A stretch of 6,384 nt of DNA from Brevibacterium picturae (GTDB lineage: Bacteria; Actinomycetota; Actinomycetes; Actinomycetales; Brevibacteriaceae): positions 1 through 6,384 of the forward strand of contig NZ_JAKDJU010000172.1 of assembly GCF_030453725.1 (NCBI RefSeq), given 5' to 3'. The notes under the pieces were generated by a model. It saw only the letters and a list, made by a program, of their open reading frames with translations. It was not told where the DNA came from and did no database searches. Shown piece after piece: positions 6,167 through 6,384 of this stretch (position 1 is its first letter; every line of letters starts with the position of its first letter). The translations under genes were made by a program, and so were the position numbers.

Positions 6167-6384
6167 TGGCGAAATGACCAGTTGAAACCTCGCGATTTGA
6201 CCAATGGAAAGCTCGCGAAATGACCAGTGGTCGCCAAATCACCAGTCCATCCAATGCTCATGTCGGACCGCCTCGGCGGATGTTGCGGAGTGTGAAACTC
6301 AGCGCGCATGGTGCAGATTCTTAGCTGACGGGTGGTCACAAAACGGACCATAAGCGGCATGATGGCCTTATGACCACAGATATG
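6167..6384 (+). mobile_element. Left end of an insertion sequence, IS21-like (partial, continues outside window)
   Basis: The block starts with TGGCGAAATGACCAG at 6167, where hydrolase coding ends. It carries several direct repeats spaced 23 bases apart and then about 125 bases without a convincing gene. IS21-family elements are known to begin with 5'-TG and to carry multiple repeats near their ends as transposase binding sites, which fits. An ATG at 6370 opens five codons (MTTDM) to the edge and could be the first codons of a transposase, but this is too short to identify and has only a weak ribosome site. In 6245-6369 I see only a short CCGCC/GGCGG inverted repeat at about 6269-6280 and no clear promoter. 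The family assignment is inference; the other end and target duplication lie outside the window. Confidence 0.5.
6169..6250 (+). repeat. Tandem 23-base-period repeats at the IS end
   Basis: Core GCGAAATGACCA occurs at 6169-6180, GCGATTTGACCA at 6192-6203, GCGAAATGACCA again at 6215-6226, and a degenerate GCCAAATCACCA at 6233-6244. The first three are in exact 23-base register (about two helical turns), and the fourth is offset by 18. Between cores the spacers also match loosely (GTTGAAACCTC versus ATGGAAAGCTC). Regular phasing suggests multiple binding sites for one protein on one face of the helix, most simply a transposase. Confidence 0.85.

Noticed and set aside
6169..6250. CRISPR array
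   Set aside because: The repeat-to-repeat period is only 23 bases with related spacers, so there are no unique spacers of CRISPR length.
6167..6254. Extension of the hydrolase remnant upstream to ATG 6254
   Set aside because: These codons come from the 23-base repeats and do not resemble a hydrolase; the apparent start is probably accidental.
6349..6372. CATAAG/CTTATG inverted repeat over the possible transposase start
   Set aside because: Arms are only 6 bases with a 12-base poorly paired interior, so it could be chance.

Overview
The window is high-GC DNA with frequent GGAGG-type ribosome binding sites and tightly overlapping genes. It most resembles an actinobacterium. Protein style (GalE, a GWDFSWLDGRATE-type methyltransferase, an actinobacterial two-part membrane protein) fits Micrococcales such as Brevibacterium, but genus is an inference only.

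Left part (1-2140). A membrane protein gene runs leftward off the window edge from a start at 903. A divergent intergenic region of about 240 bases separates it from a complete galE (UDP-glucose 4-epimerase) reading rightward. This region holds a perfect TATTCT-GGGG-AGAATA palindrome and a stem-loop in the likely galE leader. galE converges on the next operon, with two compact hairpins between or over the gene ends.

Central operon (minus strand, about 6166 to 2201). In transcription order it contains the 3' remnant of an alpha/beta hydrolase, a class I SAM-dependent methyltransferase, an intact HSL-type alpha/beta hydrolase/esterase, an alcohol-acetyltransferase-like (condensation-fold) protein with an HxxxDG motif, and a small zinc-ribbon plus multi-pass membrane protein that resembles DUF6320. 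The last three genes are joined by two ATGA stop/start overlaps, so they look like one translationally coupled unit. A soluble acyltransferase, an esterase and a membrane partner suggest synthesis and turnover of an ester or acylated lipid. The substrate cannot be read from the sequence.

Right part (6167-6384). Three repeats in exact 23-base register, plus a degenerate fourth, abut the point where the upstream hydrolase coding similarity stops. This looks like the left end of an insertion sequence, most like the IS21 family, whose transposase gene may begin at 6370 at the window edge. The element appears to have cut off the 5' part of the first operon gene, and perhaps the operon's native promoter.

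Most interesting points: the coupled esterase/acyltransferase/DUF6320-like cassette, the apparent IS decapitation of its operon, and the symmetric palindrome upstream of galE.
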